A DNA stretch of 45,507 bases, taken from positions 1 through 45,507 of the forward strand of contig NZ_JAQUVG010000016.1 in the NCBI RefSeq assembly GCF_028693495.1, given 5' to 3'. Below the pieces are notes generated by a model, which ran no database searches, was not told the DNA's origin, and saw nothing but the letters and a program-made list of their open reading frames with translations. The position numbers and the translations under genes are program-made. This stretch comes from Zoogloea sp. (GTDB lineage Bacteria; Pseudomonadota; Gammaproteobacteria; Burkholderiales; Rhodocyclaceae). Within the stretch, counting starts at the first letter, position 1; every line of letters begins with the position of its first letter. Positions 23,979-32,559 of the stretch are shown here, piece by piece.

Positions 23979-25214
23979 ATGCCGATGTCCAACCACCGCA
24001 CCATCCCCATTACGCCTCGCTCTCCAGCTCCCCGCAGCGACCAGGGCGGCTTCGAATCCCGCCTCAGCGCATCGCCTCCCCTGGCGCTCTATGTGCATTT
24101 CCCCTGGTGCGTGAAGAAGTGCCCTTACTGCGACTTCAACTCCCACGGAGTACGCGACGAAGGCATTCCCGAAGCGGCTTACATCCAGGCCCTGATCGCC
24201 GATCTGGAAGGCGCACTGCCTCAGATCTGGGGACGACGGGTGCACAGCATCTTCATCGGCGGCGGCACCCCCAGCCTGCTGAGTCCGGACGGGCTGGACC
24301 AGCTCCTCACCGGCATCCGGATGCGCACCCTCCTCGACCCGATGGCCGAAATCACCCTGGAAGCCAACCCGGGCACTGTGGATGCGGGTCGTTTCAAGGC
24401 CTTCCGGGAAACCGGTGTCAATCGCCTGTCCGTGGGCATCCAGAGCTTCAATGAGCGCCACCTGCAGGCTCTGGGACGCATCCATGGCCGGGCGGAGGCC
24501 ATCGCCGCCGCCGAAGCCGCGCTGACCCACTTCGATGCGGTCAACCTGGACCTGATGTACGCCCTGCCGGAACAAAGCCTCGCCGAAGCCCGGGCGGATC
24601 TGGAAACCGCCCTTGCCCTGGCCCCGCCCCACCTGTCCTGCTACCACCTGACCCTGGAGCCGAACACGGCCTTCGCCTCGGCACCGCCCCCCATCCCCGA
24701 TCCGGACTCGGCCGCCGACATGCAGGACCACATCGAGGAACGCCTGGCGGAAGCCGGCTATATCCACTACGAGACCTCGGCCTTCGCCAAACCCCACCAG
24801 GAATGTCGCCACAACCTGAACTACTGGACCTTCGGTGACTACCTGGGGATTGGCGCAGGCGCCCACGGCAAACTCTCCTCCCACGCAGGCATCATCCGGG
24901 AAACCCGGCCCAGGCACCCCTCCGCCTACCTGACGGCCAGCGGGACGGGCAGCTTCGTGCAGGAGCGCCGCACCATCGGCGCCAGCGAGCTGCCCTTCGA
25001 ATTCATGATGAATGCCCTGCGGCTCAACAACGGCTTTCCCCGCCGGCTGTTCGCCGAGCGCACCGGCCTGCCCTTCGAAGCGCTGGAGGCCGGCCTGCTG
25101 AAGGCACGGCAGCAGGGCCTGGTGGAGGTGGATGGCGACATGATCCGCCCGACCCGCCAGGGACGGCATTTCCTCAACGAACTGCTGGTGCTCTTCCTGG
25201 CAGGGGAAAACTGA
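23979..25214 (+). CDS. hemW: Radical SAM heme chaperone HemW
   Basis: HemW is a radical SAM protein that binds heme and delivers it to membrane respiratory enzymes; it was long mistaken for HemN. The 411-residue product has the cluster motif CVKKCPYCDFNS (about residues 44-55), the SAM-binding FIGGGTPSLL, EANPGTVD and SVGIQSF, then the HemW-type CRHNLNYW motif and a winged-helix-like C-terminus (MNALRLNNGF region). The N-terminal 35 residues are an unusual Pro/Ser-rich extension; a later start is possible but no better-placed start codon was found. It is grouped with rph and rdgB. Confidence 0.93.
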   Translation: MPMSNHRTIPITPRSPAPRSDQGGFESRLSASPPLALYVHFPWCVKKCPYCDFNSHGVRDEGIPEAAYIQALIADLEGALPQIWGRRVHSIFIGGGTPSLLSPDGLDQLLTGIRMRTLLDPMAEITLEANPGTVDAGRFKAFRETGVNRLSVGIQSFNERHLQALGRIHGRAEAIAAAEAALTHFDAVNLDLMYALPEQSLAEARADLETALALAPPHLSCYHLTLEPNTAFASAPPPIPDPDSAADMQDHIEERLAEAGYIHYETSAFAKPHQECRHNLNYWTFGDYLGIGAGAHGKLSSHAGIIRETRPRHPSAYLTASGTGSFVQERRTIGASELPFEFMMNALRLNNGFPRRLFAERTGLPFEALEAGLLKARQQGLVEVDGDMIRPTRQGRHFLNELLVLFLAGEN

Positions 25215-25219
25215 GCCTG

Positions 25220-26455
25220 ATGCCCTCCGCCAACACCCCCCCCCTCCCCGACCCGACCCAGCTCGGTCAGGTGTTCACCCCCGACCGGGTAGTACGGGCG
25301 ATGCTGCGCCTGCGCCACAACCCTGGCCGGGTCCTGGAGCCGTCCTGTGGTGACGGAGCCTTTCTGCGTCAGCTCAACAACGCGGTGGGAATCGAGCTGG
25401 ACCCCCGCCAGTGCCCACCGGATGCCCTCAACATCGACTTCTTCGCCTATCCGGAAGAGGAGAAATTCGACACGGTGATCGGCAACCCGCCCTATGTGCG
25501 CTACCAGGACATGCCCGCCAGCACCCGTGCCCTGCTCCGCCTGGACGGCTTCGATGAACGCAGCAACCTTTACCTGTTCTTCATCGAAAAGTGCATCCGG
25601 CACCTGAAGCCGGGGGGTGAGCTGATCTTCATCACTCCCCGGGACTTCCTCAAGGCCACCAGCGCGCGCAGCCTCAACCGCTCCCTGCACCAGCGGGGCA
25701 CCATTACCCACGCCATCGAACTGGGAGATGCCCGGGTATTTCCCAACGCCGTCCCCAACTGCCTGATCTGGCGCTACGAGCTGGACAACCTGTGTCATCA
25801 GACCGCCTGGGCGCATCTGGGCCAGGGGGATGACCTCAGCCATGGGCTGGACCACCCCCACTGGCAATTCCGCCACTTCGCCGAAAGCGCCGGCCATCTG
25901 CTGTTCTGCAAGGGGACATATCCCCTCAGCCTGAGCCGGATCGCCAGCGTACGGGTGGGGGCCGTATCCGGCGCCGACCTCCTCTTCGTAAACGATGAAG
26001 CCGGTACCCGGGACTTCGTCCACTCGGGGACCGCCCGCAGTGGCCGCACCCGCCGGATGATCTGGAGCGAACCTGGCGAAGCCCCACCGGCGGCCCTGCT
26101 CCCCCACAAAACCCGTCTGATGGCCCGGCGCATCCGCCCCTTCGACGAGAGCAACTGGTGGCAATGGGGCCGGGGCTACCCCCAGAGCGATGCTCCGCGC
26201 GTCTATGTCAATACCAAGACCCGTCACCCTCACCCCTTCTTCACCCACCCCTGCTGCCACTTCGACGGGGCCGTCATGGCCCTCTTTCCCCACCGCCAGG
26301 ACGTGAATATCGACGCTTTCCGGGATGTCCTCAATGGGGTCGACTGGGCCGATCTGGGCTTCGTCTGTGACGGACGTTACCTGTTCACCCAGCGCAGCCT
26401 CGAGAACGCACCCCTGCCTGGCGAATTCGCCGCCTTCCTGCCCGAACCGGCCTGA
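25220..26455 (+). CDS. Class I DNA adenine-type methyltransferase (Eco57I-like), solitary
   Basis: This is a SAM-dependent methyltransferase with signatures of N6-adenine DNA methylases. The 411-residue product has GQVFTPDRVV (motif X-like, residues 16-25), the SAM site VLEPSCGDGAFL (38-49), and the catalytic NPPY at 89-92. LKPGGELIFITPRDFLK follows, and then a large C-terminal region likely used for target recognition. No restriction endonuclease, specificity subunit or transposase lies nearby, and it sits six bases after hemW, so it looks like a resident orphan methylase. Methylation of a non-DNA substrate cannot be excluded because NPPY also occurs in some RNA and protein methylases. Confidence 0.85.
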   Translation: MPSANTPPLPDPTQLGQVFTPDRVVRAMLRLRHNPGRVLEPSCGDGAFLRQLNNAVGIELDPRQCPPDALNIDFFAYPEEEKFDTVIGNPPYVRYQDMPASTRALLRLDGFDERSNLYLFFIEKCIRHLKPGGELIFITPRDFLKATSARSLNRSLHQRGTITHAIELGDARVFPNAVPNCLIWRYELDNLCHQTAWAHLGQGDDLSHGLDHPHWQFRHFAESAGHLLFCKGTYPLSLSRIASVRVGAVSGADLLFVNDEAGTRDFVHSGTARSGRTRRMIWSEPGEAPPAALLPHKTRLMARRIRPFDESNWWQWGRGYPQSDAPRVYVNTKTRHPHPFFTHPCCHFDGAVMALFPHRQDVNIDAFRDVLNGVDWADLGFVCDGRYLFTQRSLENAPLPGEFAAFLPEPA

Positions 26456-26596
26456 AGCGGGTGCGCCGGAAAAGGGCGAACCGGAGGGATGGTGTAACAT
26501 CGAGTGAACGATAACGGGCCGCGCGGGTCCATGACGCTCCTTCCAGGCGTCGGGCCACCGACGCACCGCCCACCCGAGAACAGTCTGCGAGGCACC

Positions 26597-27892
26597 ATGG
26601 TCCCCCATCTCACCACCGCACTCACCGGCCCCCTGCTGGAGCTGGAACGCCATTTCCTCGACAAGGCCTGCGCCATCGAGCGCTGGATGCGTACCCAGTG
26701 GCAGGAACACATGCCCCCCTTCTACGGCTCCACCGACCTGCGCAACTCCGGCTTCAAGCTGGCGCCGGTGGATCTCAACCTCTTCCCGGGTGGTTTCAAC
26801 AACCTCAACGACGCCTTCATGCCCCTGTGCGTCCAGGCAGCCCAGGCCGCCATCGAGCGCATCTGCGTGGGGGCCGGCTCGATCCTGCTGATTCCGGAGA
26901 ACCACACCCGCAACCAGTTCTACCTGCAGAACGTGGCCAAGCTGGTGTCCATCCTGCGCCTCACCGGCCTGGAAGTCCGGCTGGGCAGCCTGCTGCCCGA
27001 GATCACCGAGCCGACCGTGGTCGAGCTGGCCAATGGCAGCAGCCTCACCCTCGAGCCCCTGGTCCACCATGACAACCGCCTCGGCCTGAAGGACTTCAAG
27101 CCGTGCGCCGTGCTGCTCAACAACGACCTGTCTGCCGGCATTCCGGCCATGCTCGAAGGGCTCTCCGACCAGTGGGTCATTCCCCCGGTCCATGCCGGAT
27201 GGCATTCCCGCCGCAAATCCAACCACGCGGCCGCCTACGACAAGGTCACCCAGGATTTCTGTGCTGCCATCGGCATCGACCCCTGGCGCATCAACCCGGC
27301 CTGGGATACCTGTTCGGGCCTGGATTTCCATGCCCGCACCGGAGAGCAGGAACTGGCCGACAAGGTCGCAGCGATGCTCGACCACATCCGCGCCAAGTAC
27401 AAGGAGTACGGGGTGAGCGACGAGCCCTTCGTGGTGGTCAAGGCCGACGCCGGCACCTACGGCATGGGCGTCATGACGGTCAAGGACGCCGCCGAGCTGA
27501 TCGGCCTCAACCGCAAGCAGCGCAACAAGATGAGCGTGGTCAAGGAGGGCCTGGAGGTGCACGACGTGATCATCCAGGAAGGCGTGCATACCTTCGAGAC
27601 CCTCAACGGCGCGGTCGCCGAACCGGTGGTCTACATGATGGATCACTACGTGGTGGGCGGTTTCTACCGGGTCCACACCCAGCGCGGCCGCGACGAGAAC
27701 CTCAACGCCCCGGGCATGCACTTCGAACCGCTGGCCTTCGACACCTCCTGCAGCCTGCCCGACAGCAACCAGGGCCCTGATGCGCCGCCCAACCGCTTCT
27801 ACGCCTACGGCGTGGTGGCCCGTCTGGCCCTGCTGGCCGCAGCCCTCGAGATCGAGGCCACCGAGCCCACTTCCGTGGCCGTGGCCGCCTGA
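26597..27892 (+). CDS. gshA: Glutamate-cysteine ligase, Acidithiobacillus-type
   Basis: This enzyme makes gamma-glutamylcysteine, the first step of glutathione synthesis. It belongs to the distinct gshA class first noted in Acidithiobacillus and common in betaproteobacteria, not the E. coli type. The 431-residue product shows the family blocks FYGSTDLRNSGFKLAPVDLNLFPGGFNNLN (in parts), ENHTRNQFYLQNV, WHSRRKSNH, FVVVKADAGTYGMGVM and MDHYVVGGFYRVHT. ATG 26597 was chosen; an upstream in-frame GTG at 26504 would add 31 residues with no similarity to the fold. The gshB gene follows after 14 bases, confirming the pathway. Confidence 0.93.
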   Translation: MVPHLTTALTGPLLELERHFLDKACAIERWMRTQWQEHMPPFYGSTDLRNSGFKLAPVDLNLFPGGFNNLNDAFMPLCVQAAQAAIERICVGAGSILLIPENHTRNQFYLQNVAKLVSILRLTGLEVRLGSLLPEITEPTVVELANGSSLTLEPLVHHDNRLGLKDFKPCAVLLNNDLSAGIPAMLEGLSDQWVIPPVHAGWHSRRKSNHAAAYDKVTQDFCAAIGIDPWRINPAWDTCSGLDFHARTGEQELADKVAAMLDHIRAKYKEYGVSDEPFVVVKADAGTYGMGVMTVKDAAELIGLNRKQRNKMSVVKEGLEVHDVIIQEGVHTFETLNGAVAEPVVYMMDHYVVGGFYRVHTQRGRDENLNAPGMHFEPLAFDTSCSLPDSNQGPDAPPNRFYAYGVVARLALLAAALEIEATEPTSVAVAA

Positions 27893-27906
27893 GTCCGGAG
27901 CACCCG

Positions 27907-28848
27907 ATGAAATTCGCCTTCATCCTCGACCCTCTTCATCAGCTCAAGGCCTACAAGGACTCCAGCATCGCCATGCTGCGGGCAGCGGCCCGTCGTGGCC
28001 ATCAGGTCTTCGCCATCCAACGGCCGGATCTGATCTGGGAAGCCGGCACGGTGTCGGCGCGGGCCCTCGCCCTCACGGTGAGCGACAACGATGACGACTG
28101 GTACCGGCCTGGCGACGAAACCCACCTGCCCCTGACTGCCTTCGATGCGGTGCTGATGCGCCAGGATCCGCCCTTCGACTTCGAATACGTCACCGCCACC
28201 TGGCTGCTCGAGCGGGCCACCCAGGCCGGCGCCCGGGTCTTCAACCACCCCTGCGCCATCCGCGATCACTCCGAAAAACTGGCCATCACCGAGTTTCCCC
28301 AGTTCACGCCACCGACCCGGGTGGCCCGTGCAGCAGCGGATCTCAACGCCTTCATCGATGCCCACGGGGACACCATCCTCAAGCCCCTGGACGGCATGGG
28401 CGGCAGCCAGATCTTCCGGGTGAAGGCCGACGACCCCAACCGCAACGTGATCATCGAGACCCTCACCGACAACGGCCAGCGCACCATCATGGCCCAGGGT
28501 TTCCTGCCGGCCATCTCCGGCGGCGACAAGCGGGTGCTGATCATCGGCGGGAAGGTCATCCCCTACGCCCTCGCCCGCATTCCAATGGCCGGCGAGACCC
28601 GTGGCAACCTGGCTGCCGGCGGCCGCGGAGTGGCCATGCCCCTCACCGACGGTGAGCGTGCCATCGCCGAATACCTCGCCCCGATCCTGTGGGCCCGCGG
28701 GCTCCTCATCGTCGGCCTGGATGTCATCGGCGACTGCCTCACCGAGATCAACGTCACCAGTCCCACCTGCATGGTCGAAATCACGGCCCAGATGGGCTTC
28801 GACGTTCCTGGCGCAGTCATCGACGCCCTTGAGGAGGCCTGCTCCTGA
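27907..28848 (+). CDS. gshB: Glutathione synthetase
   Basis: GshB ligates glycine to gamma-glutamylcysteine. This ATP-grasp enzyme has 313 residues, close to the E. coli enzyme. Visible motifs are the N-terminal FILDPLHQLKAYKDSS, VLMRQDPPFDFEYVTATWLLE, HPCAIRDHSEKL, the ATP-binding LKPLDGMGGSQIFRV, and the C-terminal GLDVIGDCLTEINVTSPTCM with metal ligands. Its stop codon TGA (28846-28848) overlaps the proposed CTG start of apbE. Confidence 0.97.
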   Translation: MKFAFILDPLHQLKAYKDSSIAMLRAAARRGHQVFAIQRPDLIWEAGTVSARALALTVSDNDDDWYRPGDETHLPLTAFDAVLMRQDPPFDFEYVTATWLLERATQAGARVFNHPCAIRDHSEKLAITEFPQFTPPTRVARAAADLNAFIDAHGDTILKPLDGMGGSQIFRVKADDPNRNVIIETLTDNGQRTIMAQGFLPAISGGDKRVLIIGGKVIPYALARIPMAGETRGNLAAGGRGVAMPLTDGERAIAEYLAPILWARGLLIVGLDVIGDCLTEINVTSPTCMVEITAQMGFDVPGAVIDALEEACS

Positions 28849-29885
28849 CGCTCCGGGCTCTCGCCTGGCTGGCCAGCGCCTGTCTGCTGCTCCTTTCAGG
28901 CTGCAGCAGAGAACGTCTCCACCAGCAGGAGGCCTATGTCTTCGGCACCCGGGTGGAAGTGCTCACCTGGGACTCATCCGAGGACAAGGCCCGGACAGCC
29001 ATGGCCGAGGTATTGCGGGAATTCGACCGGCTGCACCGGGCTTACCATGCCTGGGAGCCCTCAGAGCTGACCGCCCTCAACGACGCCATTGCCGCCGGAC
29101 GCCCGGACATCCCGGTATCGGATGAGCTGGCTGCCATGCTCGCCGACGCCCAGCGCATCTCCGCCACCGGCGACGGGCTCTTCGACCCGGCCCTGGGCAG
29201 GCTGATCCAGCTGTGGGGCTTCCATACGGATACCTTCCAGCCCGTTCGTCCCGACCCTGCCGACCTCAATGCCCTGCTCCGGGCCCGGCCCCGGATCGCC
29301 GACCTGAGCATCGCCCACAATACGGTCACCAGCCCCAATCCGGCCGTCCAGCTGGATCTGGGAGGGTATGCCAAGGGCTATGCCCTCGACCGGGCTGCCG
29401 CCATCCTGCAGGACAAGGGCATCTCCAACGCCCTGATCAACATCGGCGGCAACCTGCTGGCCCTGGGCAGCAAGGGCGACCAACCCTGGCGGGTGGGCAT
29501 CCAGCACCCCAGGGAACCCCGGCCCCTGGCCACCCTGCCCCTGCGGGACGGGGAGGCCATCGGCACCTCGGGGGATTACCAGCGCTTCTTCGAGATGGAG
29601 GGTGAGCGCTACTGCCACCTCCTGGATCCCCGCAGCGGCCAGCCGGCACAAGGCACCCAGGCGGTCACCGTCCTGGTCACCCCACGCCCGAGGGCCGGCA
29701 CCCTGTCCGACGCTGCCAGCAAGCCCGTCTATCTCGGGGGAGAAGCCTGGCGCGACTACGCCCGGCGTTTCGGCATAGCCCATGCTTTGCGGGTGGATGG
29801 GGCAGGCCGTGTCGAAGTCACCCGGGCCCTGAAAGACCGCCTGCAGTTTGGCAAGGACATCATCCCCACCCGGGTCGTGGATTGA
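28845..29885 (+). CDS. apbE: FAD:protein FMN transferase ApbE (lipoprotein, CTG start)
   Basis: ApbE moves FMN from FAD onto Thr residues of target proteins such as Rnf/Nqr subunits. The frame is open from 28833 and encodes a lipoprotein signal peptide (LRALAWLASACLLLLSGC) that has no ATG, GTG or TTG before it. CTG 28845 is the best start: a GAGGAGG site ends seven bases upstream, and the CTGA overlap with the gshB stop mirrors the usual ATGA coupling. The domain follows with EAYVFGTRVEV, PALGRLIQLWGF, LDLGGYAKGYALDRA, NIGGNLLALG, GTSGDYQRFF and the metal-binding LSDAASKPVYLGG. Starting at GTG 28953 instead would remove the signal peptide and the first strand. The mature protein is expected on the periplasmic side. 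Confidence 0.85.
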   Translation: MTLRALAWLASACLLLLSGCSRERLHQQEAYVFGTRVEVLTWDSSEDKARTAMAEVLREFDRLHRAYHAWEPSELTALNDAIAAGRPDIPVSDELAAMLADAQRISATGDGLFDPALGRLIQLWGFHTDTFQPVRPDPADLNALLRARPRIADLSIAHNTVTSPNPAVQLDLGGYAKGYALDRAAAILQDKGISNALINIGGNLLALGSKGDQPWRVGIQHPREPRPLATLPLRDGEAIGTSGDYQRFFEMEGERYCHLLDPRSGQPAQGTQAVTVLVTPRPRAGTLSDAASKPVYLGGEAWRDYARRFGIAHALRVDGAGRVEVTRALKDRLQFGKDIIPTRVVD

Positions 29886-29892
29886 AGCCCCG

Positions 29893-29920
29893 TTGTCCGA
29901 CCAGCCCCTTGGGATAGAAT
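29893..29920 (+). promoter_or_regulatory. Candidate promoter of the EIIA-HPr-EI genes
   Basis: TTGTCC (29893-29898) and TAGAAT (29915-29920) are 16 bases apart and match four of six and five of six consensus positions. The -10 box ends only seven bases before ATG 29928, so the transcript would have little or no leader. Confidence 0.5.
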
Positions 29921-29927
29921 GGCACCC

Positions 29928-30320
29928 ATGATCGGTGTCCTCCTCATCACCCACGGAACCCTCGGCGAAGCGCTGATTCAGTGCGCCTGCCACGTGATGA
30001 ACCGACGCCCCGTTCAGATGCTGCAACTGGGCGTCAGCTCCCAGGACGATCCCCTCGACATCCTGCCCCTGGCCCACCAGCTGCTTCAGATGGTGGACTC
30101 CGGTGAGGGCGTGCTGGTGCTCACCGACATCCTCGGCGCCACACCCGCCAATCTGGCCGCCAAACTGCTGGCGCCCGGCCGGGTCGAGGGTGTGGCCGGG
30201 GTCAATCTGCCCATGCTGCTGCGAACGATCACCTACCGGGAGCGGGGCATGGAGCTCCTGGTCAAGAAGGCCGTGGCCGGCGCCTGCGAAGGCGTCGTTC
30301 ACATGAAGCCGACGGCCTGA
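29928..30320 (+). CDS. PTS EIIA component, mannose/fructose (ManX-like) family
   Basis: This is a phosphocarrier EIIA domain of 130 residues. The start MIGVLLITHGTLGEAL places the phosphorylated His at residue 9. VLVLTDILGATPANLA and the GVNLPMLLRTITYRE block are typical of EIIA-Man. Single-domain forms like this occur in betaproteobacteria beside HPr and EI without any sugar-transporting EIIB/C/D, and probably act in regulation. ATG 29928 was chosen over 29919 because homologues begin MIG and because the -10 box overlaps 29919. Confidence 0.92.
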   Translation: MIGVLLITHGTLGEALIQCACHVMNRRPVQMLQLGVSSQDDPLDILPLAHQLLQMVDSGEGVLVLTDILGATPANLAAKLLAPGRVEGVAGVNLPMLLRTITYRERGMELLVKKAVAGACEGVVHMKPTA

Positions 30321-30374
30321 GGCCGCCACACCCGCCCCTCGCCCCATCCACCCCTTCACAGGAAGAACCGACCC

Positions 30375-30644
30375 ATGCCGCGCCAGGAAGCTGAAATCAT
30401 CAACAAGCTGGGCCTGCACGCCCGTGCCTCTGCCAAGCTCACCCAGACCGCCAGTGCCTTCCAGTGCGAAGTGTGGCTGGAACGCAATGGCAAGCGGGTC
30501 AACGCCAAGAGCATCATGGGGGTAATGATGCTGGCCGCCGCCAAGGGCACCAGGATCACCATCGACACCACCGGCAGCGATGCCGATGAAGCCATGACGG
30601 CGATCCTCGCGCTGATCAACGACTACTTTGGCGAAGGCGAGTAA
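30375..30644 (+). CDS. ptsH: Phosphocarrier protein HPr
   Basis: HPr carries phosphate from enzyme I to EIIA proteins. The 89-residue product has the active His at residue 15 in NKLGLHARASAKL and the regulatory Ser at 46 in KSIMGVMMLAA, the site used by HPr kinase/phosphorylase in betaproteobacteria. No hprK is present in this window. It lies between EIIA and ptsI in the same direction. Confidence 0.96.
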   Translation: MPRQEAEIINKLGLHARASAKLTQTASAFQCEVWLERNGKRVNAKSIMGVMMLAAAKGTRITIDTTGSDADEAMTAILALINDYFGEGE

Positions 30645-30675
30645 GCCCTCCCGACGCACCCCACCAGAGGTTGAC

Positions 30676-32397
30676 ATGAGCTTCACGGTCCACGGACTCG
30701 GCGTTTCCCAGGGCATTGCCATCGGTCATGCCCACCTGGTCTCCCACGCCCTGCTTGAGGTGGCCCATTACACCATCGCCCCAAAGCACATGGAGGCAGA
30801 GGTCCTGCGCCTGCAGGGTGCGGTGGCCGAGGTGAAGGCCGAACTGACCGGGCTGAAGGTATCCACCTCCAGCGGCACGGCGCCCTCCGAAGTGGACGCC
30901 TTCGTGGGCATGCACATCATGTTCCTCGAAGACCCCATGCTGGTGGGTGCGGCAGAGAACCTGATCCGCACCCGCCGGGCCAATGCGGAATGGGCTCTGG
31001 TCCAGCAGATGGAACAGCTGGTGGACCAGTTCGAAGCCATTGAGGATGCTTACCTGCGCGAGCGCAAGGCCGACGTGGTGCAGGTGGTCGAGCGCATCGT
31101 CAAGGTGCTGCTGGGACACCCCGGTCATCTGCCCCCCAAACGCAAGGATGGGCTGGGCACCATTGTCGTGGCCCACGACCTTTCCCCCACCGACACCATC
31201 GGCTTCAAGGAACATGCGGTGGCCGGTTTCATCACCGACGTCGGTGGCCCCACCGGACACACGGCCATCGTGGCGCGCAGCCTGTCCATCCCCGCAGTGG
31301 TGGCCCTGCGCCACATCCGTCACGTGGTCAAGGATGACGAGCTGATCATCATCGACGGCACCCGGGGGATCGTCATCGTCGCCCCGGACGAGCGGATCCT
31401 GGAAGAATTCCGCCTGCGCAAGGCCGAACTGGAGCTGGAGCGTTCGAAGCTGAAGCGCCTCAAATCCACCCGGGCTGCCACCCTCGATGGAGAAGAGGTC
31501 CAGATCCTCGCCAACATCGAGCTGCCGCCCGACGCAACCCAGGCCAAGGCCGTCGAGGCAGATGGCGTGGGCCTGTTCCGCACCGAGTTCCTGTTCATGA
31601 GCCGGGACAGCTGGCCCGACGAAGATGAACAGTTCGAGGCCTACAAGACCGTTCTCAAGACCATGGCGGGCAAGCCCGTCACGGTGCGCACCCTGGACGT
31701 GGGTGCCGACAAGGAACTGGAAGGCGCCAGCCGCCAGGAAGACAACCCGGCACTGGGCCTGCGGGCCATCCGCTACTGCCTGGCCGAGCCCAAGATGTTC
31801 CTGACCCAGCTGCGCGCCCTGCTGCGGGCCAGCCACTTCGGCAAACTGAAGATCCTGATTCCGATGCTGTCCAGCAGCAACGAGATCGACCAGACCCTGA
31901 TCCTGCTGGACAAGGCCAGGAACCAGTTGCGGGAACGCCGGATCAAGTTCGATGAGAACGTCCCCGTCGGCGGCATGATCGAGGTCCCGGCCGCGGCCCT
32001 GTGCCTGGGCGCTTTTACCCGGCGCCTGGACTTCCTGTCCATCGGCACCAATGACCTGATCCAGTACGCCCTGGCCATTGACCGGGGCAACGAGGCTGTC
32101 GCCCACCTCTACAACCCGCTCCATCCAGCCGTGCTGCGGCTGATTCATCAGACCATCCAGGCCGGTGCCAAGGCCGGCATCCCGGTATCCGTATGCGGTG
32201 AGATGGCCGGTGACCCGGACTGCGCCCGCCTCCTGATCGGCATGGGGCTGCGCCAGTTCTCCATGCACCCGGCCCAGATCCTGGAGGTCAAGCAAGCGAT
32301 TCTGCGGGCGGATGCCAGTGACCTGACCGCCAAAGTCCAGAAGCTCCTCAAACTGGACGATCCGGACAAGGTACGGGAGGCGGTCGACAGGCTGTGA
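30676..32397 (+). CDS. ptsI: PTS enzyme I (phosphoenolpyruvate-protein phosphotransferase)
   Basis: Enzyme I takes phosphate from phosphoenolpyruvate and gives it to HPr. The 573-residue product has GLGVSQGIAIG at the N-terminus, the active His near residue 195 in GGPTGHTAIVARSL, the PEP-binding GLFRTEFLFM, the barrel motif FLSIGTNDLIQYALAIDR and the Cys site SVCGEMAGD. ATG 30676 gives the conserved start; the upstream open frame adds 16 residues overlapping ptsH. With EIIA and HPr it forms an incomplete, presumably regulatory, PTS. Confidence 0.97.
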   Translation: MSFTVHGLGVSQGIAIGHAHLVSHALLEVAHYTIAPKHMEAEVLRLQGAVAEVKAELTGLKVSTSSGTAPSEVDAFVGMHIMFLEDPMLVGAAENLIRTRRANAEWALVQQMEQLVDQFEAIEDAYLRERKADVVQVVERIVKVLLGHPGHLPPKRKDGLGTIVVAHDLSPTDTIGFKEHAVAGFITDVGGPTGHTAIVARSLSIPAVVALRHIRHVVKDDELIIIDGTRGIVIVAPDERILEEFRLRKAELELERSKLKRLKSTRAATLDGEEVQILANIELPPDATQAKAVEADGVGLFRTEFLFMSRDSWPDEDEQFEAYKTVLKTMAGKPVTVRTLDVGADKELEGASRQEDNPALGLRAIRYCLAEPKMFLTQLRALLRASHFGKLKILIPMLSSSNEIDQTLILLDKARNQLRERRIKFDENVPVGGMIEVPAAALCLGAFTRRLDFLSIGTNDLIQYALAIDRGNEAVAHLYNPLHPAVLRLIHQTIQAGAKAGIPVSVCGEMAGDPDCARLLIGMGLRQFSMHPAQILEVKQAILRADASDLTAKVQKLLKLDDPDKVREAVDRL

Positions 32398-32405
32398 GCG
32401 CGAAT

Positions 32406-32433
32406 TTGACTTGCTGCCGGAGCTCGCGTTAAT
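32406..32433 (+). promoter_or_regulatory. Candidate promoter of the metX riboswitch transcript
   Basis: TTGACT (32406-32411) and GTTAAT (32428-32433) are 16 bases apart. The expected transcript start near 32440 falls just before the first stem of the riboswitch, which supports both calls. Confidence 0.6.
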
Positions 32434-32443
32434 CTTTGCCATC

Positions 32444-32500
32444 AGCGCCGATTTGAACCCTTCAGCTTGCGGGCGCTATAAAAATACGGCTAAAGCGACG
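32444..32500 (+). ncRNA. SAM-II (SAM-alpha) riboswitch aptamer upstream of metX
   Basis: The region fits the SAM-II layout. P1 is a perfect 6-bp stem, AGCGCC (32444-32449) with GGCGCT (32472-32477). Its loop has GATTTGAACC and GCTTGC, as in the SAM-II loop, and the 3' part has ATAAA followed by GGCTAAAG, which would form the pseudoknot with the loop and build the SAM site. SAM-II riboswitches control methionine genes such as metA/metX in proteobacteria, and metX starts 60 bases downstream. The call is from consensus memory; a covariance search was not run. Confidence 0.82.
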
Positions 32501-32504
32501 GCAG

Positions 32505-32537
32505 CCCAGCCCGCGACCGTTCGCCGACTGGGTTTTT
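32505..32537 (+). terminator. Intrinsic terminator/attenuator in the metX leader
   Basis: CCCAG (32505-32509) pairs with CTGGG (32528-32532), with an inner GCGA/TCGC helix, followed by TTTTT (32533-32537). It lies between the aptamer and the metX start, so it may be the transcriptional expression platform of the riboswitch. Confidence 0.65.
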
Positions 32538-32553
32538 CGTTTCAGGAACGAAA
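32535..32553 (+). promoter_or_regulatory. Hairpin enclosing the metX Shine-Dalgarno sequence
   Basis: TTTCGTT (32535-32541) and AACGAAA (32547-32553) form a 7-bp stem whose loop and 3' side hold AGGAA, the likely ribosome binding site of metX (ATG 32560). Its 5' arm overlaps the terminator U-tract, so the two structures compete. Confidence 0.5.
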
Positions 32554-32559
32554 GAAAAG

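Noticed and set aside
25220-26455. Restriction-modification or other defence system around the methyltransferase
   Set aside because: No endonuclease, specificity subunit or defence gene flanks it; both neighbours are housekeeping genes.
24926-27721. 931-codon open frame on the minus strand opposite hemW, the methylase and gshA
   Set aside because: It crosses three well-supported plus-strand genes and their spacers and shows no family motif.
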